NCBI GenBank assembly: GCA_015178975.1
Contig: WHVD01000016.1
Location: forward strand, 310,001 to 374,000
Length of the DNA: 64,000 nt
Source: Hysterangium stoloniferum
Lineage: Eukaryota > Basidiomycota > Agaricomycetes > Hysterangiales > Hysterangiaceae
Reading direction: 5' to 3'
Below the pieces are notes generated by a model that worked only from the letters and a program-made list of their open reading frames with translations, ran no database searches and was not told the DNA's origin. The position numbers and the translations under genes were made by a program. This document shows, piece by piece, positions 21,319-33,272 of the stretch (the stretch's first letter is position 1; each line of letters starts with the position of its first letter).

Positions 21319-23491
21319 TCAATCGAATTTGACAATCTGTTCGCCACCCCCGCGGTCAATCTTCACCAGTTTTTTCGCAACACATCCATATAGTGCCCTT
21401 GTGCCAACTTGTGAGGCACTCGCGCCCAATGCTGCTGCATTCTGTTTGGCTTCCCGTCCTGCGCCAGGCCCTGGAGAGGGGACGGCCACTTTTGAAGCCA
21501 AAAGACCTTTAAGATCAGTGAGAGGCATGCTATGCTATAATTAGAACAGTATATTGGTCAATAAGTTAAATTGGCAGAACAAGACTGTCAGACATACGTT
21601 GGGCGCAGTGAACAATGTCAGTAAAACCAGCGCGGTCATGATCTGGTGTGGCGTGCCGCCTGTTGGTCCAATTTCGATACCAAGGAGCGATGAGAGAGTG
21701 GAACGTGTTGATGGAGATGAGGCGTTTGAAGTCGCATCGGGTATAGGTTGTGAGGCAATTGTTTGCAAGATGGTTCTACAAGTCAAGTCATATAGACGTA
21801 AGAAAAGAGACCATCTAGCTCGGAGAATTTACTGACAGCGTGTCCTTAGCCTTAGGCGGAGCATTGCCAGGTGACCCAAAATTATTCCCGGGAACAAGTA
21901 AATCGGGTATAACGCTCCAAACTTTTGCCTATTGAGCAAGGCCACATTTAGGAAAGGCAAATTAATTAAGAGAAAACAGAGACACGATGTGACTCACGCT
22001 TACTCGCTCCATTTCGGGAGTAATTCTCGTCCGTCGTATTTTTGTTTTCGTCGAGGGTGGATCTACACGATTGAGACCGTGCTTACTTTCCTGGACTGGG
22101 GTTTGTAGATCTATTGTTGAGGCTTGTGAATGGGATCGGGATGGTGGTAATGGGGTAGCTGCGGGTGACGAAGCAGGGGGCTTAGACTCGCGGGGTAGCT
22201 TTGAAATAACAATTGTCGGTTCTCCAACCTCAGAGCCTTCCTCCTCCTCGTCAGTCTCTAGATCTTGCGCGTCTCTTTGGTCCAGATCGTAACCGCCACC
22301 GTCATCATCAACACCAGGGTCTCGTGTCTTCTGCAAAGGAGGCCTCTCTTGATGTATGGATGACATCATCGAATCCATACCCGTCATGTCCAATTCTTCG
22401 TCGAGCAGGGAATCAGATTTATCAACACCTTTGGGAGGTCTACCACCTGACCAGAACAAGTTTTCCCTTTCTTCTTCTTCCTTTAGGCGACCTGGAGTAT
22501 TATACGATGAAATCCGAGGTATCGATCTACCAGGTGGTGGATCTGGGGCGCGTGAACGAACATTTGTCAAAGAGCTAGGTTTTGAGTTCGCTTTCGAGCG
22601 TAAGGGCTGCGAAGTTGGCGTGGAAGTGGCAGACGATGGAGTATCCGAGACAGATGACGATGAAGTATGCTTAGGCTTTGTTTGTGGAGCACGCGATGTT
22701 CCTTGTCTTGGCCGTGACACTCCTTTGTTATTGGGAACAAGCTTAGACGACATAGCTTCCTTCTAAGAGAAAATGCGGTCAATAATTAAATATCGAGAGC
22801 AGGTTATAATATCCTCACCCGTTTACGGAGCTGAAGAACTCGTGACTTCAGCTCGCTGATGCGCCTTTCTTCTTCGGCGATCTGACTTTTGGGCGAAATA
22901 CGCCCCGAATGGCTTTGCTACGCACCAAATGCAATCAATAAATATACTATTGCGTAAATGACTGAGCTCATTACATCCTCAATTGATGTTTGCAGTCTTT
23001 CTACATTATCTCTGACGGTGTTCAATCGATCAATGAGAGACTCCAAATGAGTATGGACATGAGGCATGGATTTAATAGCACGACTACCATATGTAATATA
23101 AAGGTAAGTTGATATGCAATTGAAAATCAGCGTTGACGTACAAACGATCCAGATACTTCAATGCAGCTTCCACATACACCTCAGGTTCCTCATCTTTATT
23201 TGTATCAGCAGCACGTTTCGGCTTAAGGGGAGTAACGCCCCGAAACTCCTTCCGCCCCACCCTTCCTTGATTTATGTGTCCATCTCCCAGAATGACGGAG
23301 GGGTCTTTGACGAAAGTAAAAAGACCATATTCTGCCTCATCTGCCTCGCGAAGGATATCCTCTAATGACGAGTTCAAAATCGCAGATGTAAAGGGACCGG
23401 GTGTCGATTGGTCTTGCTGTGAGGAAGTAAGTGAGCGAATGGACGAAGCCGTGTAGTTGAATCGGTCGAGAGTATCTAGCAATGAAGCCAT
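21319..23491 (-). CDS. SPC34: Probable DASH/Dam1 complex subunit SPC34 with long Ser-rich tail
   Basis: The N-terminal exon (from ATG 23491, MASLLDTLDRFNY) has PGPFTSAILN followed by EDILREADEAEYGLFTF. This fits the Spc34 family pattern of FTNAlL...LIRDtExHErALF. The next exons encode coiled coil: HVHTHLESLIDRLNTVRDN, then IAEEERRISELKSRVLQLRK. In-frame exons continue into a Ser/Pro-rich segment from 22753 with acidic patches (DLETDEEEEGSE), then VWSVIPDLLVPGNNFGSPG, LLGIEIGPTGGTPHQIM, and a final exon ending GGGEQIVKFD. Spc34 couples kinetochores to microtubules inside the DASH ring. The C-terminal half is longer than in yeast. It may be a lineage-specific extension, or the 3' exons from 22753 down may be a separate gene (ATG at 22744). 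Confidence 0.55.
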
Positions 23492-25926
23492 GTCGATTGA
23501 CGACCTCGGGTGCGCGCTACCACAAAACGCGTCCACAAGTTGGCTTACGTAATTGTAACCGGCCCTAAAGTTGCGAACCCATGTATAAAGAGACGCCCTA
23601 AAAGTTTTCTGTGTTCTCAACTGCCATCATGTCCTAGCTGGTGAGCAATGTTTCTTTCCTTCTTATGATGAACCAAAACCATTCAAACTAGAGTTTCTGA
23701 GGACAGAAGTCCCTTGCTTATAACTTCCAACTGCTGTCTGATCCTCCAACGTTTTGCGTCGATCCCATCTAGACGTGTTAACTGACATTTTGCCTTGTCA
23801 GATATTTCATTTCTTCGAGATGTTTATGTGATCTGCGGAAGGATGGTGAGTGTTCCATCCAATCTTTTCGCCAAGATGCTACATAGGAGTTACCGCCTGA
23901 CTTTCGGGGTTGACGACATCTCCATGGCTGTTTCTACTTGAGATTTCTGAGCTTCAATTCGCACATGATATCAGAACTTGCATACTGATTTTGCTCCTTT
24001 TTAGCTCGTCCGCCCGTTCCGGAACTATCCGCCAGGAGTGACTATGCAAGGTGAGCAACTTTTCATAGCTATGTGCGCCGCATCGCGCTGTAATGATGTC
24101 TTATCACGACGGTCTTCGTACCATCACTGCCGAAAATGCCCGCCACAGCTCAAAAATCGGGCACCCCTATCTGATTCTACTTTTTCAATATCCATCAATG
24201 TCGAAACTAATAACTCTTCTTAGGTATCCACGGGGTGTGTTATTGTTGTTGTCGTGTATGTACTTGTTTTAGCCGGACGTATGTTTGATTTGGCTTGCAG
24301 GAAAGCTTTTGACATGTTCTATAACCAGAGCCTTAAGTGCATCTACAGCTTTTTCATAACATGAAACCATTTTTTGGAATATCCTTAGCTGCAGTTTGAT
24401 GACCTTCCCTTCCCCTCTGGTTTGAGGACCGAATTTTCTTTATGCTCCTAATGGAACAGCCTTGCTGGACGCCAGAATACTGAGCACACAGTTACAGACT
24501 TCTCTCCTTTCCTAACGATGTTTGGATTGGGAATTGGCTTGTGTCTTACATGCACGTGACAAACGGCTAGCTCGTCGGCGTCTGCGCAGTGCACACTATC
24601 ACAGTCCTTTATTAGAACCATGAAGTGTGACATTTTCACACATTAAAGGTTTCTTGCCATCAGGCAGATATGGATGCCTATATTTTTTCTCTGCATAGTG
24701 GACGAGTAATTTGGAACGCGATTTTACATTCAATGAACTTGTCAAACATCACGACATGGTCATAAATCATGGGATCGATGGACGCGTGAACTGCGCCTCG
24801 CATTCATCAACGGGATAGACCATCCTTTCCAATGGACAGAGATAACATCACGAGCGGTGCTATAATGGGTTGTTTTATTGGGGTTTTTTTTTTTTTTTGG
24901 CTACAGGCGTTCTCGCTTCAGACAGCTTGCGCGGCGAAGGAAGAGTCCCATAACGAAAGGAGAACATCTACAACGAATGCAATGTATTATCCATCTGCGG
25001 GTTAGCTTGGGTTTGTGACATGTCGCACTAATCACCTTCCCGCACTGGCTATAGAAGGGCCCTCGGAGGGCCCAAAGATATGGATAAACACAAGATATAT
25101 AGCAACATTCTCACACTGAAGATACATCTCAACTGATGATTCTTCTGGATTGCGCTTCGGAGAACAATGTACTATATTTCTTCACCCTTCATCGCGGGCA
25201 TCCTACCCGCGAAATAACTGATCATTTTACACTTGATCAAATACCCATCCCCATACTTGAAACTATCATGAATTTTTTATTCAAGAGTTGACTGAAAAGA
25301 TGCAAAGTGGAGGTATGTGCTAAACAATCGAAACTCCCAACTCGCCTACTTCGGGTGTTGAAGGTGATCGGCTGAGGCATTGGCAGCCGAAGCAACAGCG
25401 CCGTGGGCATGTGCGTTCTGTGTCTCGGTCTCGGTCCCAGAGTCACTCTCAATCTCACCTAAACTCCGCTCTGCATCCCGAATACTAGGTAAATGAGCTT
25501 AAGTATGGGCCAAAAGACCTATCAATTTAGCAATGATTCAAGTAATAAGGATAGATTAATCTGCCGTGTAGAAAACCATAGAGAACTCGGAACAAGCCTG
25601 CCTCCACAATTTATATATATATATATAAGTTTTGCAAAACTACATGCAGAAATGGTTTTTTTCAGCTCTCGGAATACCTCACAAATTTGTGGCCAAATTG
25701 AACCACACAAAGTTCACTGTTTATTCATTGTCTCACACCAGGAGACTGGGAAAAGCATAGTTTAGTTCATATTAACCATGCTGTTTATAGAGTTCACTCA
25801 GGGAAATGTGTTTACATACCCCAGCAAAGCTGGCTATGTGGGACACAGGAGAAGGATTGAACATATGGGTTTCTGATAGGCGGCGAGCGCACATTCCAAG
25901 ATTATACCTATGCGGGTCTCAGGAGA
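23492..25926. other. 2.4-kb region without firm gene
   Basis: A possible short exon at about 24005-24049 (+) reads LVRPFRNYPPGVTMQ and could join at 24225 to a Cys-rich or hydrophobic reading, but I cannot assemble a gene. At about 25350-25490 (-) an acidic/His-Ala-rich tail reads RSLGEIESDSGTETET and stops near 25345; its upstream part is not found. A 16-bp T run lies at about 24883-24898. Confidence 0.3.
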
Positions 25927-26034
25927 GTATTTGCAACTAATATATATTAGCTAAACTGAATTGTTCCTAATTTGGTTCCTGATATTCATATTAGGAACAA
26001 TTCAGTTTAGCTAATATATATTAGTTGCAAATAC
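25927..26034. mobile_element. Foldback/MITE-like hairpin element 1 (perfect 45-bp arms)
   Basis: Bases 25927-25971 and 25990-26034 are perfect reverse complements over 45 bp, separated by an 18-nt loop. The arm starts GTATTTGCAACTAATATATA and contains TTAGCTAAACTGAATTG. A diverged relative lies at 28489-28596. A non-autonomous foldback element fits best. No transposase is present, and a clear target duplication is not visible. Confidence 0.85.
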
Positions 26035-26391
26035 CCCTGTGTGGTGTGCCATGCCTTTTCCGCTGCGTTGCATATCCCCCCCTGGCCAGTCACATCCGCT
26101 CATTCGTCGGTATGTGTTGGTCAAATCTAACAGGCTCGGTAAGGGCTTTCTGAGTCGGCTCCTTTGCTGGCTCCGTGGTTCGCTTCACTCTCGGGGTCTT
26201 TGCTGTGTCCTTTTATTTTTAGTAAGGTATGTTTTAGTACTCTGTCGCCTCAACCATGCTGACGTAGCCTTTGGCAGGTCTTTGTTTGAGGTGCTGATCC
26301 ATCGGTCATCTTCACCCTGTTGCTGGCTCTTGCTCAGCGCGTATTGCGAGTCCATGACTCTCAGTTCGTGGAAGCATACTTGAACTTCGGG

Positions 26392-27720
26392 TCACACCGT
26401 GCAAGATGAGTTGTTATCGCTGACTATATCTTTAGGGAACACGTAAGCAAAAACGACGGTGTCATAGTCACCCCCTGTCCTACAAACCTTGGTCCCTGAA
26501 ATGCGGACCGGCCACAGCAGCATCCTATGGCTGTTGGTGATATGAGGAGATGCTGTGTGAAAGGTTAATGCCAACCGACCACCGAAATTACAAGTACCCT
26601 GACTACACAATACGTTCATTCTCTTCATCATTTCTCAAAGGAAGTTGTGCCTAATTCTATCATATACTTTCTCCTGATCAGGTACACGACGGTTTCTTTG
26701 GCCTCGGCATAGCTAGTAATGAAAAGCTCACGAGTTTGGTCTGATCCGTGATCTGGAGGGCCGGACATAAACCCTGCTTGGTCACGTAAATTGCCGAGGA
26801 GACTGCCTTGGATAGACGGTTCGTAAAGACCCCGGTGTGTGTCCTGTAGTTGAGGACTATTACAGGTCTGTAATTGCTGATCTCGGTTCTATGTCTGCTT
26901 TTGCATATTGGGCACATCCAGCCCAAGGTGAAGTTGGTTTTCGATCTACCTCGTTTATTTCAATGCCGTTGAAAACTTTTGATATTCTGAAAGCAGGCCG
27001 TTCTTCTTTGGTGGCTTGCATGCACCTCACAGCTAAGATCTTCCACAGTTTATCGGGGATACCATCCATTCCCGCCACCTTGCTAGATAGCAAATCACGC
27101 ATGGAAGTCGCAAGTCGGCTTCATGCTCTTTCGAAAATTTATTTTGCAGCATGGCCAGACCTCTGTGTATTTTTTGGCACCTCGTTCTGGGTTGCTAGCT
27201 ATCATCAACGTCCAGGAGTTGTAAGTTTTCGTGGTGGTTCCTCACCATTTCCACCATCGTGCTGGACCATCTCTCATATGTAAGGCCATTCATTTCTGAG
27301 GGCCGGTATCTTGGCGCAATAACTAGCTCTCTTGGGACTTCATCAGGGATTTGTGAATGTCTGCGCCCTTTATGTAGACCTAAACTACCCAAGTTTATAG
27401 TAAGCTTCCACACCGGCGAGCAAACAGGGACCTCGAAAAAGTGGTGTATCTAGCCGAGTCTAGCCGAGCTAGCGACTAGACAATATACCCGTTTGAAATC
27501 TTCGTGTCTCGCCTACACAACACCTGGTGGTATACGTCCTGTATTTAGATCTTCTTGGAATTTCCTGGGTTGGGAATTTCGGGTATGAAGTTGTCACTTT
27601 CAATGGAGCAGAATTACCGGTATAGACCATCTCCCGCGTCCAATATGCGGAGATCCACAGCGAGGAAATCCCGGGAATCCAATGGGCTAAGGCTTTGTAA
27701 TTTTGGAGGATCATCGAAAG
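26392..27720 (-). pseudogene. Decayed non-LTR retrotransposon (LINE) reverse transcriptase
   Basis: Reading the - strand with frame changes gives typical LINE RT blocks in order: SKVAGMDGIPDKLWKIL (27090-27040, the K-x-G-DGIPxElWK block), PICKSRHRTEISNYRPV with VLNYRT (26910-26850), LSKAVSS with TKQGLCPALQITDQT (26815-26715), and DQEKVYDRIRHNFL (26680-26640). Upstream fragments (27195-27413, 27469-27714) lie in the expected 5' direction, but I cannot place them in a domain. The catalytic YADD box is not visible downstream. Stops and frameshifts show it is dead. The type resembles the Tad-like LINEs of basidiomycetes. Confidence 0.75.
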
Positions 27721-28488
27721 AAAATATTTGTTCGGGAAGTTATTAATTTTCGTGGTCTTAGATCTAATTGATCGCTTTTGAGGAGGATTGTTAGATTACG
27801 TGACTCGACAACGTGTTGTGTACATTGGTTTCACTCGTTTGTCTTGTGTCCATGCACCTCAACATTTTTAGTGCATTACAATCCAGCCCCATCTATCATT
27901 CTAACAAGGATTTTTTCTGTCAATCAAAGATGATATTGGCTTATTGCAATAATAATGACACTTGAAAATGAAAAGTGTTTAATTTGAGGAGTGTGACCAA
28001 GATGTATCCTTCACCTTCGTCTAGACGTTTGAACCTCTTTTTTCAGAAGTGTCATTAATTAAAGTAATATTATAACGTTCCTTTTTTTTTCTGCCACGGC
28101 ATTTATCTTTACTCATATCAGCTCTACCCCAAAAACAAACGTTGTTCGTTTCGCGACTTTTTATTATTATTCACATGTTGATCTGTAGGATCCACTGTAA
28201 CACGTAAATTAAATTTTGCTATGTGGAGCCCTTTTTTTTAGGCAATAGAGAGCCTCTGGTATCTTCTCCGTGTCCGTCAACGAAGAAAATTTGCCTCCAT
28301 CGGCTATTTGCTATGAAAATACAAAAGTACAAAAATACAAAACTGATCATCATCGATTAATCGATTAGAAACAACATACTGCGCAGGCCCTTGCTTACGT
28401 GGCTAAAAGAATCCCAACGCGATCTCTGATTTGAGGCAAGAGAACTTGTTTTTTTTTAAAAAAAATCGTAAGCCACAATTAGTACATT

Positions 28489-28596
28489 AGAGAGTATTTG
28501 CAACTAATATATATTAGCAAACTGGATGGTGTTCCTAATATAAATATCAGGAACCAATTCAGTTTGCTAATATTTCATCAGTTGCAAATACTCTCT
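28489..28596. mobile_element. Foldback/MITE-like hairpin element 2 (imperfect arms)
   Basis: The ends AGAGAGTATTTGCAAC and GTTGCAAATACTCTCT are exact complements, and the interior (ACTAATATATATTAG, GGTTCCTGATATTTATATTAGG-type loop) matches element 1 with mismatches. The two elements flank 26.0-28.5 kb, which contains the LINE remnant. The mismatched arms suggest this copy is older than element 1. Confidence 0.8.
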
Positions 28597-29666
28597 ATTA
28601 TAGGCTGACCGCCAAAATTATAGAACATTGGACCGGCACCTCGACGGGCTACGGCTACGGCTAAGATGGACGAAAATAAGAGCACGAAACGAAAAGAGAG
28701 AGAGAGAGATGCTACACACATGTTTCGGGGGTGTATTTCGAAGCGGAAACCTCGCTGCGAAGGCAGCGTTGAGACGCCGAATTGTGCAGGTCTCCAGAGC
28801 AACAGCTGAATTAATGACTTTAATGCTGGGAGTAGCCATGGTGCGTTACTTCTACCTCCAATTTTGGGCTGGTATCGGTGTGATAGGTATAGACCAAATG
28901 GTGACGGGGAAAAGATGATGATCACGGGCGTGCCGGAGGCTGGTTCTTCATAATGAAGCAATACCCGTTGGTATGGCAGTGGGTTTACATCTGGCGGCTT
29001 GGAGGAGTGCCTTAACGGAAGAAATGGACTTCTGCTGTCAGTCTCTGTCCTGGCTGTAAGGCACTCCTTTAGGGTTTGACTCTTGGCTACCGAACTTCAT
29101 GACGGCGAATCCGAGCATCACATTGGTTGACCACTCTAGACTTGATGCATGCCAGTCTAATTTCAGTTCATGTCTAGATGTGATAAGCACAGGACCAAGG
29201 CTGTCAGACATTTCACGGCTTTATCGGCCTTCCAAACGCGCCTCGTATAAGATAAAAGTTTTAACCATAAGTACTCACTGCAGGCTTATGGGAGGTCGCT
29301 TCGAGTCCGAAACCTATGGTGGATGTTTGGGAGCTCCAACGAATCTCGGAATAAGATTTTTTTTATTACCAGCCACTCATCCGTGTCCCAGACTTCCGAG
29401 AAAAGAAACAACGGACAATGGACGAACACGGTATTACGTAATTGAATGACCTTTTTAATTGTTTATTTTTAGTTGACTTCATATTCGGTAGTTATCATGA
29501 TTATTCTTTTTTTGTCCCACCCCTTGGAGAATGGTCTATAAGACCGGGGTATCTCATTGTCTGTTTCATCATCCATCCTCATAGGAACTCTCCCCGACCT
29601 CTCCTTGTCGTCTCTCAACTGGCATTGGGGACCGTTGGCCGCCTTACACACTTTCTTTTGACCGAA
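28597..29666. other. Region upstream of the LPMO without supported gene
   Basis: A 127-codon frame at 28578-28961 (-) overlaps the foldback element and has no recognised domain. The last 150 bp are CT-rich, as expected for a fungal promoter/5'UTR in front of the LPMO start at 29667. Confidence 0.35.
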
Positions 29667-31107
29667 ATGTCGTCGTCATTCCTTTATATCCTCCTCTCTT
29701 TCACAATTATTCCATTGGCGGCCGGCCATGTCGGTCTTTGGGACAAAAGCATGTTTGGCCTTTGTGGAACAAATAACCAGTGTGGTGCGTATCACACCGG
29801 CCCTCATGTACTGTTACAGATACCTCATACTACTCTTCAGTTAACCAGGCACAGCCCGCTTTACCTCTCCAGGACTTACCTTTTGCCAAATGGTATGTAC
29901 ATAAATAAATCTGTTACATATTCGAGTGGTCATTTTATTCGATAATTAGGTGGTGGCATGGCTATCTTAATTATCCTCCACCAAACAATGCCGTTATGCA
30001 GCTGCCTGCTGGCAAGGCGGTCACAGTACACTTGGCGGGTAATTCAGCATTCACGAAAGTGGGTCAAACTCCCGGTGTTCTCTGGCCTGGAGGTACGAGG
30101 ACGAATCTGCCATCTGTAATTCCGGTTGCTTACTTTCGAATAGGTGGCAAGCCAGGCTCTGTAAACGAAGCTGTAGAGAACAACGTCAACTATTGGGGCA
30201 AAGAGCCGGCAGGAAGTTAGTGTTACCAATTTCCTGTCACATAATCACATACTGATATCATTCTCTCAGATCTCCATACTTCGGGGCATAGTGGACTAGC
30301 CGGATGCGCCCTTTCGATTGCCTACACCGATAACGCCAAAAACGTCCGTCCTGAGGATATGACCGTTTTCTCCATACAACACGAATGCGTTTGGCACATG
30401 AACACCGTCTTTGCTATCCCCGCCAATATGCCACCATGTCCAAATGGCAAATGCATGTGCTCATGGTGGTGGATCCACAAGAGTGAAGGCGGTTCTGATC
30501 AGATGGTAACTGTTAATTATTAATAGTTAGACCCTCGTTGATTTTTAATTACTTTTTTTAGTACCAAACGGCATTCCAATGCAATATCACATATGCTCCC
30601 GGTCAAACGATCTCTAGGGTTCCTGTTGGAAAACCGGTCCCTCCTGAAAACTGTGCGTCCAATGCAGCTACCTGCATCAAAGGTCCCAAGATGCCAATGG
30701 TAAGTTTATAATCAACGAAATCATTTAAGACTTTCTAACCCACTCCTTTCCGCAATATAGTATTGGAAACAGAGGGTGTGTTCTGAGACTTACAAATACA
30801 GTCATAATATAAATTTACCATCACTGATTAGGAATGTGTTAATATGCCTGAACCTGGCCATCTTGCGCCCACATATTCCACTAGTTATGGTTTTCCCCAA
30901 GGCGCACAGAATGACATTTTTCAAACTATCAATCACTCCAACTGGACTTGTCCCCAAAGCAAAGCTCGTATGTACCCACGTCTCACTCTCTCGTAGCAAA
31001 CTGTCAGACCATCTCATTTTCACATAGCTGGCATATTTGCGTCCCAACAAAAACGCGCCGTCCCCCTTCGCCACAGGCGGGCGAGGAGTAGTTCCTTATC
31101 CGGATGA
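29667..31107 (+). CDS. AA14-type lytic polysaccharide monooxygenase, secreted
   Basis: AA14 LPMOs are secreted copper enzymes that oxidatively cleave polysaccharides such as xylan coated on cellulose. The signal peptide MSSSFLYILLSFTIIPLAAG is followed by mature H-VGLWDKSMFG, so the N-terminal His of the copper brace is available. Exons then give VNQAQPALPLQDLPFAKWWW, HGYLNYPPPNN, LPAGKAVTVHLAGN, NLHTSGHSGLAGCALSIAY, ECVWHMNTVFAIPANMPPCP, NGKCMCSWWWIH, YQTAFQCNITYAPG, ENCASNAATCIKGPKMPMYW and a last exon ending after PGIFASQQKRAV at TGA 31105. The CP-x-GKCxCxWxW and C-x5-C-KGxK-xxYW patterns match AA14. I infer about seven introns. The enzyme looks complete and fits a wood- or litter-decay lifestyle. 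Confidence 0.85.
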
Positions 31108-32078
31108 TGTATAGCACGCCCTCATCTCATCATTAACCTACCCCGAATGCACGTGTACATTCCCCACACCCGGCTGAGCCGCCCCTGCGATTGACTCGCG
31201 CATTGTACTATTGGGTAGTGTGTATCCCCCCGCTTGGGCAAATACCCTCCGTCTCCTTTGTCCTGACTCGACGTCGAGATTGCCTTCAACTAGATGTTGC
31301 TAGAATTTCTGAATCAGAGCAGTCACTAGTGACCTGCGAATTCCCCATGTCTGCCATTCGATTTTGCCATGTTCATTGTAGTACTACCACCGTTCGCGCC
31401 TGCTTTTGCACTCGTCTCGTTTAGACCGGTTTAGATATAGACCCCCTTTACGCATTTCTTGGCTGCAGATAATATAACAAAACGAAAAAAGATGTAATAA
31501 TTGAAGGGCTATCGCATGCTCCCCATCACAAGAACTAGGGCAGTTATACTATACCACAAGGTTACGAGGTACCGATCATGCCTTGCAACCATTTCAGTTG
31601 CTATCCCATATTTTTCTGATATTGTCTACCCTCTCGTTTCTATCCCTTAAACTTCGTATAAGAACAATCAACGTTGCCACTCTATACCTCAGTCGATTCT
31701 CACCGTGTGTCGACTGAGGTATGTTACCCATCTATATTTTCTTCTCCCACAAGCAGTATTGACTCATTATCCTTCGTATGATAGATATTATATTCGTTAC
31801 AAAAGAGGAATTATTATGAGTAAGAGAAAGGTTATTCAACTTGGGACGTGTTTGACATTTACCTAATTTGTGATAGATAAATAACTAAATACCGATATTC
31901 TTAGGCTCCTGCTAATAATATCCAGGATAATCATTTAACGTATGCATGACATAATTAACTACACTAACGATTTCTTTGGGGCTTTTATTCAAGGACCTAG
32001 TCACTATAGTACAACCTATCGTATCAATCGCGGGCAATTTACATAATTAACATGCGCATATCCATGGACCGAGATAAC
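31108..32078. other. LPMO-SDR intergenic region with duplicated 3' sequence
   Basis: I find no gene. A perfect 13-bp inverted repeat lies at 31684-31696 and 31710-31722 (ATACCTCAGTCGA, 13-nt loop). Sequence at about 31220-31475 resembles 33945-34045, and 31840-31960 resembles 34120-34250, marking the left part of a tandem duplication. Confidence 0.5.
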
Positions 32079-33272
32079 CTAATCGAATTGAACGCCTCCA
32101 TTGATGCTGATCGACTGGCCTTCAAAAGCAATCATATAAATTGAGTATTGTGCGCAAAGAGTTGTCTTAAATCGAGCATACCGGTTATAAGCTTCGTTTC
32201 ATCTCTGGCCAGATACGACGCCAAAGCAGCTATATCCTTTGGCGACACGACAGGGTACTCAGTTCGAGCTTCGCCTAGGCATACATGGCAGGTAAATCTG
32301 TTTCCTTTGAAGATGTGAAGTCACTCACCCTTCGCAGCTCGTGTGTTCTGATCGCTATGGACTACGGATTGTGCGTTAATAGAATAACGGGACTACTGAG
32401 GAAATATAATACACTGGGGGATATCGACAGCACCAGGGGCGTATGTATTGACAGTAATTCCGTATTTGCGCCATTCCCCGGCTGGCGGCGGCTGTGAACA
32501 TATCGACACATCTACAGACCAATTTGCTCACCGGCCGATTGTGTCAGGCCTCTTACACCGAACTTACTGGCGGAATATGCAGCCCATTCGGGACCGCCTA
32601 TAAGGCATTATTCCGCCTGATAAAGAAACTGCAAATGACAACGTCAAACCTTGCTTTGAAATTATGGATGTTGCGCCTGGAATTACAAGTTAAGAAATGG
32701 TTGGAATGATGAGATGAGAAACGGCCGGACCAATTATGCGCCCTCCTCGTCCTTGTTTGATCATCTGTATTGCTGCTGCCTTGTAGCACAAAAATGCGCT
32801 GCGCAGGTTGAATGCCTGGACATGATCCCATTCATCGACAGGAACTGTGAATTTATGTCTATTGAGCCTTTATGGAATGGACTAAAAGACAGGATAATCA
32901 CCATCGACGATCGGATTGGAGATTCCAATGCCAGCATTTGCCACCATCTTGTTGTCGTTGGGCGCAATTAGCACTACCCAGGTTGCTGAATCAAGCGTGA
33001 CGTACGACATCCAATCCGCCGAGTTCGTTTACTGCCGTGTCGACAATCTTCTGAACATCTGCCTCTTGGGTTGGATTGCCGACCACGCCGACACACTTGC
33101 GGCCTTTCGCGATGAGTTCGCTGACCAAAGCGTTGAGTGTATCCGCCTCTTTTGGCATATCGCTGACAACAAGATCGAGACCGTCTTCAGCGAAACGGAG
33201 TGCAATTGCCCTTCCAATTCCATGGCATGCGCCAGTTACCACAGCGACACGAGTAGTTGAATTATCCGCCAT
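32079..33272 (-). CDS. Short-chain dehydrogenase/reductase, copy 2 (left member of tandem pair)
   Basis: From ATG 33272 the protein starts MADNSTTRVAVVTGACHGIG (TGxxxGIG motif). Exons then give LGGLDV, MVANAGIGISNPIVDG, VPVDEWDHVQAFNLRSAFL, IQMIKQGRGGRIIG, ATSIISKQG, GPEWAAYSASKFGVRGLTQS (catalytic YxxxK), KYGITVNTYAPGAVDI, and a last exon GQSISINGGVQFD ending in TAG at 32079. Between EWRKYG and the final exon the reading needs several small introns, and parts (about 32300-32480) are hard to follow in one frame, so moderate decay is possible. It is probably an NAD(P)-dependent alcohol, diketone or acetoin reductase; the substrate is unknown. About 2.4 kb to the right lies a broken duplicate. 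Confidence 0.7.

Noticed and set aside
24005..24360. Small Cys-rich or single-TM protein gene
   Set aside because: Only one short exon-like stretch is convincing; neither start nor phase of the next exon can be fixed.
26039..26383. 114-codon Cys/Leu-rich ORF on the + strand
   Set aside because: It lies antisense to the expected 3' part of the LINE and has no domain.
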